Positions 55,920-64,000 of a stretch of 64,000 bases of DNA are shown piece after piece. The notes under the pieces are model-generated. The model was not told the DNA's origin. It did not search any database and saw nothing but the letters and a program-made list of their open reading frames with translations. The position numbers and the translations under genes were made by a program. Origin of the DNA: an uncultured Phycicoccus sp. (GTDB lineage: Bacteria; Actinomycetota; Actinomycetes; Actinomycetales; Dermatophilaceae); the NCBI RefSeq assembly GCF_947495705.1, contig NZ_CANLZR010000004.1, forward strand, positions 248,001-312,000. Reading direction: 5' to 3'. The first letter of the stretch is position 1, and each line of letters opens with the position of its first letter.

Positions 55920-56165
55920 GTGATCGTCTGTCACTGCATGGTCGTCAACGACACGGCCATCACCGACGCCGTCGACGCCGGCGCCACGACGCTCGCGGAG
56001 GTGTGCCGCTCCACCGGGGCCGGGACGGACTGCGGCGGCTGCGTCTTCTCGGTCAAGGCGATCGTCTGCAACCATGACGTCTTCCGCGCGCGCACGATGG
56101 ACGACCTGAGGGCGCTCGCCACCGACGTCAGCCTCGACGAGGAGCCCATCCGTGCAGCCAGTTGA
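55920..56165 (+). CDS. bfd: bacterioferritin-associated ferredoxin
   Basis: The 81-aa BFD-like [2Fe-2S] protein reads VIVCHCMVVNDTAI, then GTDCGGCVFSVK, giving the CxC...CxxC cluster ligands of the family. Bfd reduces the ferric core of bacterioferritin so iron can be released. GTG 55920 follows AACGGAGG. It overlaps the bfr start by 14 bp, so the two are coupled. DtxR/IdeR-like boxes lie just upstream. Confidence 0.9.
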   Translation: MIVCHCMVVNDTAITDAVDAGATTLAEVCRSTGAGTDCGGCVFSVKAIVCNHDVFRARTMDDLRALATDVSLDEEPIRAAS

Positions 56166-56637
56166 CCGCCGTGTCGTCGACCTCTTCAACGAGGCCCTGA
56201 CGTTCGAGCTCACCGTGACCAACACGTACTTCCTGCACGCCCGGATGCTCGACAACTGGGGCTTCGTGCGGCTCGGCAAGGTCTTCTACGACCTCTCGAT
56301 CGACGAGATGAAGGACGCCGACGCCATCATCAACCGGATCCTCTTCTTCGAGGGCCACCCGAACGTGCAGAAGCTCGGTGCCATCACGATCGGCGAGGAC
56401 GCGCACGAGATGCTGCGCCTGGCGCACACCAGCGAGCTCGCGGCCATCGCCCAGTTCAACGCCGCCGCCCAGGAGTGCCACGACCTCGGCGACCACGGCT
56501 CGGCCGCCATCTTCGAGGAGATGGTGCGCGACGAGGAGAAGCACGCCGACTGGTTCGAGTCTCAGCTCGACGCCATCGACCGGATCAGCGTCCAGCAGTA
56601 CCTCGCCCAGCAGATGGAGCCCGGCTCCGCACCCTGA
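56152..56637 (+). CDS. bfr: bacterioferritin with altered ferroxidase site
   Basis: The 161-aa haem ferritin stores iron as a ferric mineral. Residues aligned to E. coli Bfr: Glu19 (E18), Glu52 (E51), Met53 (haem ligand M52), Glu95 (E94), Glu128 (E127), His131 (H130). The position of His54 is Asp55 in SIDEMKDADAII. The haem ligand and five of the six classical ferroxidase ligands are kept. GTG 56152 is the start, overlapping bfd. A perfect palindromic hairpin lies downstream. Confidence 0.93.
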   Translation: MQPVDRRVVDLFNEALTFELTVTNTYFLHARMLDNWGFVRLGKVFYDLSIDEMKDADAIINRILFFEGHPNVQKLGAITIGEDAHEMLRLAHTSELAAIAQFNAAAQECHDLGDHGSAAIFEEMVRDEEKHADWFESQLDAIDRISVQQYLAQQMEPGSAP

Positions 56638-56674
56638 GCCTGCGCGCTCGCGGGACCGCGACCCCCGGGGGCCG

Positions 56675-56694
56675 CGCCCGGCGGCCGCCGGGCG
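56675..56694. terminator. palindromic terminator between bfr and acyltransferase
   Basis: CGCCCGGCGGCCGCCGGGCG is a perfect 20-bp palindrome between two convergent gene ends. It probably terminates both transcripts. Confidence 0.6.
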
Positions 56695-56698
56695 GCGC

Positions 56699-57484
56699 TC
56701 AGCCGTCGAGCAGCTCGGGCCGGGCCAGGTGCTCGACGACGATCTGCTGCAGCCGGCCCGCGTGGGCGCCGTCGATGATCCGGTGGTCCGCCGTCGCGAC
56801 GAGCACCACCGTCGGGCGGACGACCACCTCACCGCCCACCGCGACGGGCCGGTCGCGGATCGCGCCGATCGCGAGGTACACCGCGGCCCGCGCGAACGGT
56901 GCGGGCGCGAGGTAGGCCTCGTCGAGGCCGAGGGTGCCGACGTTGGAGACGAACGCCGTGCCGAGCGGCCGCCCCGGCTGGCCGAACGCCGGGGTGTTCA
57001 GGCCCCCGACGAGCAGGCTCGCGGTACTCAGCACCGGCCGCATCGCCCACCAGGGGGCGATCCGGACGAGCGCGGAGGTGCGGCGATGGTGCCGGTCCTC
57101 GTCCGCTCGCAGCAAGGCGGCGGCCGACGCGACCCGCTGGGCGACCTCGGTGCTCGACAGCCGGTCGGCGTCCTCGACGCGGACGGGGCCGAGGTCCTCA
57201 CCGTTCTCGATGTCCACCGCGAACGAGACCGTGCAGCCCTCGACGGGCACGATCCGGCCGAAGACGACGCGGGCCCGGGCCTCGGGGACGGCGCGCATGG
57301 CCCGGCCGAGCGCCGCGCCGACGAGGTGGGTCAGGGTCACCCGCACCCCCGTCGACCGGCGGAGGTGCTCGATGTGCGCGAGGGCCGCGGTGACGTCGAC
57401 CTCCGTGCGGGCGTGGATGCGACCCTCGACCGGCGCGCGCCACGTGGCGGCGGCGATCTTGCGCCGGACGCTGCGCCCGCTCAT
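56699..57484 (-). CDS. 2-oxoacid dehydrogenase-type acyltransferase catalytic domain
   Basis: The 261-aa protein contains only the catalytic domain of the E2 family: TEVDVTAALAHIEHLRRSTG near the start, VSNVGTLGLDEAYLAPAP, and the active-site motif ATADHRIIDGAHAGR (His and Asp of the DHRxxDG signature). There is no lipoyl or peripheral-binding domain, so it does not act as a normal pyruvate dehydrogenase E2. Start ATG 57484 overlaps the SDR stop, suggesting a two-gene operon. The acyl acceptor is unknown. Confidence 0.82.
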   Translation of the reverse strand: MSGRSVRRKIAAATWRAPVEGRIHARTEVDVTAALAHIEHLRRSTGVRVTLTHLVGAALGRAMRAVPEARARVVFGRIVPVEGCTVSFAVDIENGEDLGPVRVEDADRLSSTEVAQRVASAAALLRADEDRHHRRTSALVRIAPWWAMRPVLSTASLLVGGLNTPAFGQPGRPLGTAFVSNVGTLGLDEAYLAPAPFARAAVYLAIGAIRDRPVAVGGEVVVRPTVVLVATADHRIIDGAHAGRLQQIVVEHLARPELLDG

Positions 57485-58317
57485 GCGGCGGGCCCCGGCG
57501 CGGGGTCGACGCTGCGCGCCGGCGCGGACCCCTGGGCCGGCATACCGGCCAGGACGCCGCGCACGAGCTGACGAGGCAGCCCCGCGACAGCGGCAAGGGG
57601 TGCGGCCCGGCGCGGCAGCCTGACCACCGGCCGACCGGCCTCGACGGCGTCGAGCACGGCGGCGGCCACGACGCCGGGGTCGAGGTCGCGCAGGGCGCGG
57701 AGCCGGTAGACCCGGGCGAACGAGCCACCCGCCGCCGAGTGCCGGCGGGCCCGGTCCATCATCGCGGACTCGACCGGGCCGAGCTCGGCGACGGTGGTAC
57801 CCACTCCGGTGCGGCGCAGCTCGAGCCGCAGCCCAGCGGCGGCGTGGGTGAGCCCGGCCTTCGTGGCCCCGTACACGGCCAGCCCGGGGAAGCTCGCGAC
57901 CCCGGCGAGCGAGGAGACCAGAACGACGTGGCCGTGCCCGCGGGCGATCATGCCGGGCAGGACGAGGCGGGTCAGCGCGAGCGGCGCCGTGAGGTTGAGC
58001 GCCACGGTGCGCTCGACGTCGCCGGGCTCGAGCTCGTCGAGGCGCCCGACGGTCTCGACCGCGGCGTTGTGCACGATGGCGTCGACGGGCCCGGAGCCGG
58101 CCTCCGCTCGGGCGATGACGTCCTCGAGGGCGCTCGCCTGGGTGAGATCGGCCGGGAGGGGTCGCACGCCGAGGCGGCGCGCGAGATCGTCGAGCGGCCC
58201 GGCCGACCGTGCCACGACGGTGACCCGCGCCCCGCGGGCCACGAGCTGCTCGGTGAGCCGCCGGCCGATGGTGCCGGTGGCTCCGGTGAGCAGGACGTGG
58301 CGGTCGGCGAGGAGCAT
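57481..58317 (-). CDS. short-chain dehydrogenase/reductase
   Basis: The 278-aa SDR has the nucleotide motif TGATGTIGRRL, the IVHNAAVETVGR (NNAG-like) region, the catalytic Ser in VVLVSSLAGVASFPG and the YxxxK motif in AVYGATKAGLTH. A C-terminal helix with basic residues follows. ATG 58317 is the start. The gene overlaps the acyltransferase by 4 bp. Together they may form a small lipid-modification pair, but the substrate is unknown. Confidence 0.87.
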   Translation of the reverse strand: MLLADRHVLLTGATGTIGRRLTEQLVARGARVTVVARSAGPLDDLARRLGVRPLPADLTQASALEDVIARAEAGSGPVDAIVHNAAVETVGRLDELEPGDVERTVALNLTAPLALTRLVLPGMIARGHGHVVLVSSLAGVASFPGLAVYGATKAGLTHAAAGLRLELRRTGVGTTVAELGPVESAMMDRARRHSAAGGSFARVYRLRALRDLDPGVVAAAVLDAVEAGRPVVRLPRRAAPLAAVAGLPRQLVRGVLAGMPAQGSAPARSVDPAPGPAA

Positions 58318-58420
58318 CCGCCCAGTCTGGGCTGCCGGGCCCGGCGGCCCGGCATCGGGTGGCCCCGCGTGTCGAAGGTTGGTCCCACCCGGGGAGCCGG
58401 GCACCGGCGCGCCCCTCGGG

Positions 58421-59416
58421 TCAGGTGCGTCGGGCGAGGGTGACCGCGAAGTCGCCGGCCGGGTCGGTCCACGTCTCGGTGACGGCGAAGCCGGCCTCTG
58501 CCAGCTCGGCCCCGATGCCGTCGATGCTGAACTTGGTGGAGATCTCGACGCACAGCTCCTCGCCGGTGGCGAGCTCGACGACGAGGTCGGCCCCGGGCAC
58601 CGTGACCACCTGCGGCTCCTCGGCCCGCAGGCGCATGTCTACGCGCTGCATTCGCGCGTCCCACAGCGGGGCGTAGCTGAACGCCCCCTGGTCGAAGTCG
58701 GCGCCGAGCTCGCGGTTGACCACGGTGAGGCAGTTGCGGATGAACCTCTCGGTGACCCCCGCCGAGTCGTCGTACGCCGCGACGAGGCGATCGACGTCCT
58801 TGACGAGGTCGGTGCCGAGCAGGAGCCACTCGCCGGGCTCGAGGGAGTCGGCGAGGGCCCCGAGGAACGCCGCCCGCTCCTCGAGGTAGAAGTTGCCGAT
58901 GGTGCTGCCGAGGAAGGCGACGAGCCGGCGGTCACCGCGGGGGAGGTCGCCCAGGTGCAGGGTGAAGTCGCCGACGACCGCCTCGACGGCCAGGCCCGGG
59001 TACCGCCGGCTCAGCGTGGCGGCCGCGCCGCGCAGGGTGGCGTCCGAGACGTCGACCGGCACGAAGCGGTGCAGCGGCTCGTGCGGGCGCTCCGGCGAGC
59101 GGAAGGCGTCGAGCAGCGTGCGGGTCTTGTCGCTGGTGCCGCTGCCGAGCTCGACGAGGGTGCTCGCGTCGCACGCCGCCGCGATGTCGGCGGCATGCTC
59201 GACGAGGATCGAGCGCTCGGCCTCGGTCGGGTAGTACTCCGGGAGCCGGGTGATCTCGTCGAACAGGCCGGCGCCGACGTCGTCGTAGAGCCACTTCGGC
59301 GGCAGCCGGCGCGGCCGGCCGCCCAGCCCGCGGCGGACGTCGTCGACGAGGGAGCCGCTGGCCCAGTCGGGGTCGAGGAGCACCTCGACCCGGGGCTCGA
59401 CCTCGCGGCGGCTCAT
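58421..59416 (-). CDS. egtD: L-histidine N-alpha-methyltransferase EgtD
   Basis: The 331-aa SAM-dependent enzyme makes hercynine (trimethyl-histidine), the first step of ergothioneine synthesis. Motifs are LPPKWLYDDVGAGLFDEITR, LPEYYPTEAERSIL, LVELGSGTSDKTR, FLGSTIGNFYLEER and LLLGTDLVKDVDRLVAAYDD. ATG 59416 overlaps the egtB stop (ATGA). The order egtB-egtD is usual, but egtA, egtC and egtE are not present here. Confidence 0.94.
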   Translation of the reverse strand: MSRREVEPRVEVLLDPDWASGSLVDDVRRGLGGRPRRLPPKWLYDDVGAGLFDEITRLPEYYPTEAERSILVEHAADIAAACDASTLVELGSGTSDKTRTLLDAFRSPERPHEPLHRFVPVDVSDATLRGAAATLSRRYPGLAVEAVVGDFTLHLGDLPRGDRRLVAFLGSTIGNFYLEERAAFLGALADSLEPGEWLLLGTDLVKDVDRLVAAYDDSAGVTERFIRNCLTVVNRELGADFDQGAFSYAPLWDARMQRVDMRLRAEEPQVVTVPGADLVVELATGEELCVEISTKFSIDGIGAELAEAGFAVTETWTDPAGDFAVTLARRT

Positions 59417-60717
59417 GAGAGCCCCTGGGGTGCACCGCCGTCGGCGAGGCGGACGCCGGAGAGCGCCCACCGCGACGCGTGCGGGAAGAAGTTGCGGTAC
59501 GTGGCGCGGGCGTGGCCGGGCGGGGTGAGCGCGCAGCCGCCGCGGAGCACCATCTGGTTGGACATGAACTTGCCGTTGTACTCGCCGATGGCGCCCTCGG
59601 GCGGGTGGAACCCCGGGTATGCGTGGTACGCCGACGACGTCCACTCCCAGCAGTCGCCGTAGACCTGGCGGAGCCGGTGCTCGCCGCCGGCGGCCGGCGC
59701 CGGTGCCGGGTGGTAGTGCTCGAGGTCGGCGAGGTTGCCCCCGGAGTGCGCGGCGTCGGCCTGGCCGTCGGCGACGACGGCGTGCTCCCACTCGGCCTCG
59801 CTGGGGAGGCGCTTGCCGGCCCAGGTGGCGTAGGCCTCGGTCTCGTAGAAGCTGACGTGCGCGACGGGCAGCCCGGGGTTGACCGGCCAGGTGCCGTGCA
59901 GGGTGTGCTCGAGCCAGACCCCGTCGTGGTCGGTCCAGTAGAACGGGGCGCGCCAGCCGTCGGCGGTGACCTTGGCCCAGCCGTCGGACAGCCAGAACTC
60001 GGGCCGGCGGTAGCCGCCGTCGGCCATGAACTCGAGCCATTCGCCGTTCGTGACGAGCCGGTCGGCGATGCGGTACGGCTCGAGCCACTGGCGGTGCCGC
60101 GGCAGCTCGTTGTCGAAGGAGAAGGCCCCGCCCTCGTGGCCGATCTCGACGAGGCCGCCCTCGACGTCGACGAACGTCATGGCGTCGGGCTCGCAGTGCG
60201 CCCGGCGCGCCCCGCCGTACGCGGGCTCGAGCGGGTTGCGCGACAGCACGTGCTTGATGTCCATGAGCAGCAGCTCCTGGTGCTGCTGCTCATGGTGGAA
60301 CCCCAGCTCGATGGTCGAGGCGAGCTTCTGCAGGGTGCCGTCGTCGAGGGTGGCGACGAGGTCGCGCATCCGGTCGTCGACGTTGTCCCGGTACTCGCCG
60401 ACGTCGTGGGCGCCGGGGCGGGTGATGAGACCCCGGTCGGGGCGGGAGTAGCGGGGCCCGAGGCTCTCGTAGTAGCTGTTGAAGAGGAACCAGTACTTGT
60501 CCTGGTACGGCGCGAAGTGCTGCTCGTGCTCGGCGAGGACGAAGGTCTCGAAGAACCACGTGACGTGCGCCCGGTGCCATTTCGTGGGTGACACGTCGGG
60601 CATCGACTGGACGGTCTGGTCCTCGGGGGACAGCGGGGCGGCGAGGCGCTCGGTGTGGGAGCGCACCTCGTCGAAGCGGGTGGTCAGGCTCGTGGCGTCC
60701 CACATCGTCGTGCTCAT
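59413..60717 (-). CDS. egtB: ergothioneine sulfoxide synthase EgtB
   Basis: The 434-aa non-haem iron enzyme joins a thiol donor to hercynine. The N-terminal DinB-like domain has KWHRAHVTWFFETFVL and the iron-ligand cluster GFHHEQQHQELLLMDI (HxxxHxE). The C-terminal FGE/sulfatase-modifying-like domain has VSFYETEAYATWAGKRLPSE, YGDCWEWTSSAYHAYPGF and RGGCALTP. ATG 60717 is the start. It is cotranscribed with egtD. A 200-bp spacer separates it from the divergent nuclease gene. Confidence 0.94.
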   Translation of the reverse strand: MSTTMWDATSLTTRFDEVRSHTERLAAPLSPEDQTVQSMPDVSPTKWHRAHVTWFFETFVLAEHEQHFAPYQDKYWFLFNSYYESLGPRYSRPDRGLITRPGAHDVGEYRDNVDDRMRDLVATLDDGTLQKLASTIELGFHHEQQHQELLLMDIKHVLSRNPLEPAYGGARRAHCEPDAMTFVDVEGGLVEIGHEGGAFSFDNELPRHRQWLEPYRIADRLVTNGEWLEFMADGGYRRPEFWLSDGWAKVTADGWRAPFYWTDHDGVWLEHTLHGTWPVNPGLPVAHVSFYETEAYATWAGKRLPSEAEWEHAVVADGQADAAHSGGNLADLEHYHPAPAPAAGGEHRLRQVYGDCWEWTSSAYHAYPGFHPPEGAIGEYNGKFMSNQMVLRGGCALTPPGHARATYRNFFPHASRWALSGVRLADGGAPQGLS

Positions 60718-60919
60718 GCCGGAGTCCTCTCGTCGGGCGTTCGTCGGCCGGCTGTGCCGTCCATCTTTACCCAACCTGCCGACAGGGCAAGCCCCAGCGG
60801 ACGAGGTTCATCGATCCTCGCGAGGGTCGGGATCTCGGCGCTCCGGGGACATCCGTCGATCACGGTTCCGGATGCACAGCAGCCGCTAGGGTCGCGGAGG
60901 CACCGAAGGAGGGGATCCC

Positions 60920-61954
60920 ATGGCCGATGCGGACGCACGGTGGTACCCGGACCCCGACCGGCCGGGCTCGATGCGGTTATGGGACGGCAACAGGTGGACC
61001 GACCATCGCCACACGCCGGCCGGGTCGTCGCGCAGCAGGGTGTGGGGCGTCCCGATCGGTGCGTTGCTCGCCGTGGTGGCGGTGCTGGCTCTCGTCGTCA
61101 ACGGGACCGTCGCGCTGGCGATGGTGGGTGTCGCGCTGGGCGGCTCCGCCGACGGCGGGCAGCGGAGTGCGGCCTCCGCGTCCGTCGACAGCGGCGAGCC
61201 CGCGCGGCAGCCCTCGGCCGGCGCTTCCTCCGCCCGCGCGACCCCCACCGCCTCCTCGACCCCCGCCCCGCGCCCATCGGCCTCGCGCTCCTCCTCCCCG
61301 TCGCCCACGCGATCCCCGGCGTCGACCTCCGGTGCCCTCGTCGCGGTGGCGGGGATCGTCGACGGCGACACGATCAAGGTCCGGATCGGTGGCACCACCC
61401 AGCGCGTGCGGGTCATCGGGATCGACACCCCCGAGCTCAGGAACGACGAGTGCTACGCCCAGCAGGCGGCGAGCAAGATGCAGAGCCTGGTCCAGGGCAA
61501 GCAGGTGGCTCTGGAGCGCGACCCGACGCAGTCGAACCGCGACCGCTACGACCGCCTGCTGCGGCATGTCGCGCTCGCCGACGGCCGCCGCGTCGCGGAG
61601 ATCCTCCTCGCCGGCGGGTTCGGCGAGGAGTACACGTACGACAAGCCCTACTCGCGCCAGCAGCAGTACCGCGCCGCGGAGGCGGACGCCAGGAACGCGG
61701 GGCGGGGCATCTGGAGCGGTGGCTGTCGTGCGGCGGCGGCTCCGCCCCCGGCGCCGGCCCCGACGAGGACTCCGGCGAAGGACACCTCGTCGTGCACGAT
61801 CAAGGGGAACATCGCCAGTGACGGCGAGAGGATCTACCACGTCCCGGGGCAGCGCCACTACGAGCAGACGCGGATCGACCTCGGCAAGGGCGAGCGCTGG
61901 TTCTGCTCGGAGAGCGAGGCGGTCTCGGCCGGCTGGCGACGGGCCAAGGTCTAG
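60920..61954 (+). CDS. membrane-tethered thermonuclease-family protein
   Basis: The 344-aa protein has an N-terminal DUF2510 segment (ARWYPDPDRPGSMRLWDGNR), one transmembrane helix (VWGVPIGALLAVVAVLALVV) and a Ser/Pro/Ala-rich linker. A staphylococcal-nuclease-like domain follows with GIVDGDTIKV, RVRVIGIDTPELR, DRYDRLLRHVALADG and the catalytic Arg/Glu pairs. A short C-terminal domain (TIKGNIASDGERIYHVPGQR) also occurs in other SNase proteins. It is extracytoplasmic and probably degrades external nucleic acid. ATG 60920. It is convergent with the helicase gene, with no spacer. Confidence 0.88.
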   Translation: MADADARWYPDPDRPGSMRLWDGNRWTDHRHTPAGSSRSRVWGVPIGALLAVVAVLALVVNGTVALAMVGVALGGSADGGQRSAASASVDSGEPARQPSAGASSARATPTASSTPAPRPSASRSSSPSPTRSPASTSGALVAVAGIVDGDTIKVRIGGTTQRVRVIGIDTPELRNDECYAQQAASKMQSLVQGKQVALERDPTQSNRDRYDRLLRHVALADGRRVAEILLAGGFGEEYTYDKPYSRQQQYRAAEADARNAGRGIWSGGCRAAAAPPPAPAPTRTPAKDTSSCTIKGNIASDGERIYHVPGQRHYEQTRIDLGKGERWFCSESEAVSAGWRRAKV

Positions 61955-64000
61955 TCAGGAGGTCGGGGCGAACCCGGTGACCGTGAGCGCCGGCTCGCCC
62001 GCCTCGTCGGTCGCGGCGAGGTCGAGCTCGGCGGTGATCCGCCAGTCGTGGTCGCCCTCGGGGTCGTCGAGGATCTGGGTGACGAGCCACTGCCCGTCGC
62101 CCTCCTCGATGCGGAACAGCGCGGGCCCCCTCGCCGCCGGGCCGGTCTCGACCCGGTCGTACTCGGTGAGGTACTCCGCGGCCGCGTCCTGCCAGGCCTC
62201 GGCGGTGAGGCCGCCGTCCAACGCCGCCAGCGCCTGCCACCGGCCGAGCGACAGCAGCTCGACGCGCCGGAACATGCTCTGGCGCACCATGACCCGCAGC
62301 GCGCGGGGGTTGGCCGACAGCGCCCGACCCTCGCCGGGGGCCCGCACGGCGGTGTCCGGGGCGTCGGTCGGGTGGGTCAGTGACTCCCACTCGTCGAGCA
62401 GGCTGGAGTCGGTGTGCCGCACGACCTCGCCGAGCCACTCGACGAGGTCGTCGAGCTCCTCGGTGCGCGCGGACATCGGCACCGTCGAGCGCAGCGCCCG
62501 GTACGCGTCGGTGAGGTAGCGCAGGACGACGCCTTCGGCGCGGGAGAGCTTGTGGTGGGCCACGAACTCGCCGAAGCCCATCGCGCGCTCGAACATCTCC
62601 CGGACGACGGATTTGGGTGACAGGTCGCGCGGGTCGACCCACGGGTGGGTCTGCCGGTAGGTGCGCAGCGACTGCTCGAGCAGGTCGGCCAGCGGGCGGG
62701 GCCAGGTGACGTCCTCGAGCGCCTCCATCCGCTCCTCGTACTCGAGCCCGTCGGCCTTCATCGCCGCCACGGCCTCGCCGCGTGCCTCGAACTGCTGCGC
62801 CATGAGCACGGGCCGCGGGTCGTCGAGGGTCGCCTCGATGACGCTGACGACGTCGAGCGCGTAGCCGGGGGCCTCGGCGTCCAGCAGCTCGAGCGCGGCG
62901 AGGGCGAACGCCGACAGCGGCTGGTTGAGCGCGAACCCCTCGTGCAGGTCCATCGCGACCTGGAACGGACCCTCGTCGTAGCGGCGGCCGTCACAGCGGA
63001 CGAACCGCTCGAGCGGCGAGCGGGGCGCAGGCGGCTGAGCATCGGCCGGTGCGCCGTCAGCGGGGTCGTCCCCGGCCTTGCCCGTCGGGCCGCCCTCGCG
63101 CTCGACCGGGGCCGGGGGCGCCGGCGGGGCCAGCCCGGCGGCGGCCAGGGCTTCGCCCAGCGCGCCCAGACCTCCCGCGGGCTCGGTGGGCGGCTCGGCC
63201 TCGGGCTCGGGGTCCGGCGCGGCACCGGCCGGCGGGGTCTCGGGCTCCGGCGGCAGCCAGTCCTCGGCGGACGACCCGTCGTCGGGCTCGACGACGCCCG
63301 AGCGCACGAGCGACCCGAGCACCTGCACGGACCGCTCGACCAGCGCCTCGCGGCGGGCGTCGTCCTCGTGGTTGTCCAGGACGAGGGTGTACAGGGCCTC
63401 CTGCTGGCCCTCCCACTGGTCGAGGACGTTGAGCACCATCGCGTGGGTCACGCGCATCTTCGACGTCAGAGGCTCCGGGACGGCGGTGACGAGCTTGTCG
63501 TACGTCGACTGCGCGTACGTCAACACCCCGTCCGGCGGCTTCTTCCGGACGATCCGCCGTTCCTTCTTCGGGTCCCCGCCGGCCTTGGCCATCGCCTTGG
63601 AGTTCTCGATGACGTGGTCGGGCGCCTGGACGACGACGTAGCCGACGGTGTCGAAGCCGGCCCGCCCGGCCCGGCCTGCGATCTGGTGGAACTCGCGGGC
63701 GCGCAGGATCCGCTGCTTGCGGCCGTCGTACTTCGTCAGCGACGTGAGGAGCACGGTGCGGATCGGGACGTTGATGCCGACGCCCAGGGTGTCGGTGCCG
63801 CAGATGACGGCGAGCAGCCCGGCCTGCGCGAGCGTCTCGACGAGCCGCCGGTACTTCGGCAGCATCCCGGCGTGGTGCACCCCGATGCCGTGCAGGACGA
63901 GCCGGCGCAGCGTCTGCCCGAAACCCTTGCCGAAGCGGAACCCGCCGACAGCCTCCTTGATGGCGGCCTTGCGCGCGGCCGAGACGATGTCGACGCTGGC
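61955..64000 (-). CDS. DEAD/DEAH-box helicase with DUF3516 C-terminus, partial
   Basis: Only the 3' part of the gene is in the window: about 681 codons read from the right edge without a stop. Helicase-C motifs are IGVHHAGMLPKYRRLVE, VICGTDTLGVGINVPIRTVL and REFHQIAGRAGRAGFDTVG. The rest is the DUF3516 region, with MVLNVLDQWEGQQEALYTL, AFALAALELLDAEAPGYALD and RVELLSLGRWQALAALDGGL. The family resembles the Ski2/Mtr4-type superfamily II helicases and is common in actinobacteria; substrate RNA or DNA is unknown. The N-terminal ATP-binding half lies outside the window. Confidence 0.9.
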   Translation of the reverse strand, partial: ASVDIVSAARKAAIKEAVGGFRFGKGFGQTLRRLVLHGIGVHHAGMLPKYRRLVETLAQAGLLAVICGTDTLGVGINVPIRTVLLTSLTKYDGRKQRILRAREFHQIAGRAGRAGFDTVGYVVVQAPDHVIENSKAMAKAGGDPKKERRIVRKKPPDGVLTYAQSTYDKLVTAVPEPLTSKMRVTHAMVLNVLDQWEGQQEALYTLVLDNHEDDARREALVERSVQVLGSLVRSGVVEPDDGSSAEDWLPPEPETPPAGAAPDPEPEAEPPTEPAGGLGALGEALAAAGLAPPAPPAPVEREGGPTGKAGDDPADGAPADAQPPAPRSPLERFVRCDGRRYDEGPFQVAMDLHEGFALNQPLSAFALAALELLDAEAPGYALDVVSVIEATLDDPRPVLMAQQFEARGEAVAAMKADGLEYEERMEALEDVTWPRPLADLLEQSLRTYRQTHPWVDPRDLSPKSVVREMFERAMGFGEFVAHHKLSRAEGVVLRYLTDAYRALRSTVPMSARTEELDDLVEWLGEVVRHTDSSLLDEWESLTHPTDAPDTAVRAPGEGRALSANPRALRVMVRQSMFRRVELLSLGRWQALAALDGGLTAEAWQDAAAEYLTEYDRVETGPAARGPALFRIEEGDGQWLVTQILDDPEGDHDWRITAELDLAATDEAGEPALTVTGFAPTS

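Overview
The window looks like origin-proximal chromosome of a high-GC actinobacterium. gyrB-gyrA-DUF3566-tRNA-Ile-DLW39-tRNA-Ala, and later ppiA, rhomboid, crgA, DUF881, sortase E, pabA, pknB, pbpA, rodA, pstP, fhaB and fhaA, follow the order known from the dnaA-side of Micrococcales chromosomes. Gene content fits the Intrasporangiaceae/Dermatophilaceae, but the genus cannot be fixed from sequence reading alone.

Layout. 1-6055: gyrase genes, a DUF3566 membrane protein, two tRNAs and a 40-aa DLW-39 protein. 6014-25066: a genomic island of about 19 kb inserted in tRNA-Ala(TGC), with visibly lower GC than its surroundings, bounded by a 19-bp direct repeat (18/19 identical) and by subterminal GTACCCCAG repeats. 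Its integrase is truncated, fused to a broken LURP-one-like fragment, and lacks an Arg in the HxxR box, so the island looks immobilised. Cargo: a membrane pentapeptide-type protein and a DUF2971 protein at the left; a compact operon of a Ycf46-type AAA+ ATPase, a DUF1257 (Ycf35-like) protein with a hydrophobic N-terminus, a DUF2997 protein, two paralogous membrane proteins (one with a ComEA-like HhH domain) and a radical-SAM activase-like protein; and, on the other strand, a defence-type operon vsr-dcm-DUF262-Z1 helicase-DUF4420 PD-(D/E)XK nuclease-unknown protein.

25281-39985: core or accessory secreted and surface genes. These are a GH99-like/metallophosphatase fusion, a two-component system, a DUF6907 protein, a very large Ig-like repeat/PxKF protein with two near-identical palindromes upstream, hydrolases, a small secreted protein, ppiA, rhomboid, a cluster of DnaA-box-like sites between convergent genes, and crgA. 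40055-49828: the conserved growth and cell-wall control block. The Ser/Thr kinase PknB and phosphatase PstP act with the FHA proteins on peptidoglycan synthesis by RodA and PbpA.

49939-64000: pirin, tRNA-Leu, DNA polymerase IV, small enzymes, a stand-alone condensation-domain protein, an iron-regulated bfd-bfr pair preceded by DtxR/IdeR-like boxes, an acyltransferase/SDR pair, egtB-egtD for ergothioneine, a membrane-tethered nuclease and the 3' part of a DUF3516 helicase gene that runs off the window.

The most interesting candidate system is the Ycf46/DUF1257/DUF2997/radical-SAM operon. Three of its proteins end in the same tail, GGR-[VMI]-[IV]-D-[LFI], and three of its six products carry predicted membrane segments. 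Its function is unknown to me. Its presence in an island next to a restriction-type operon suggests, but does not prove, a defence or stress role.
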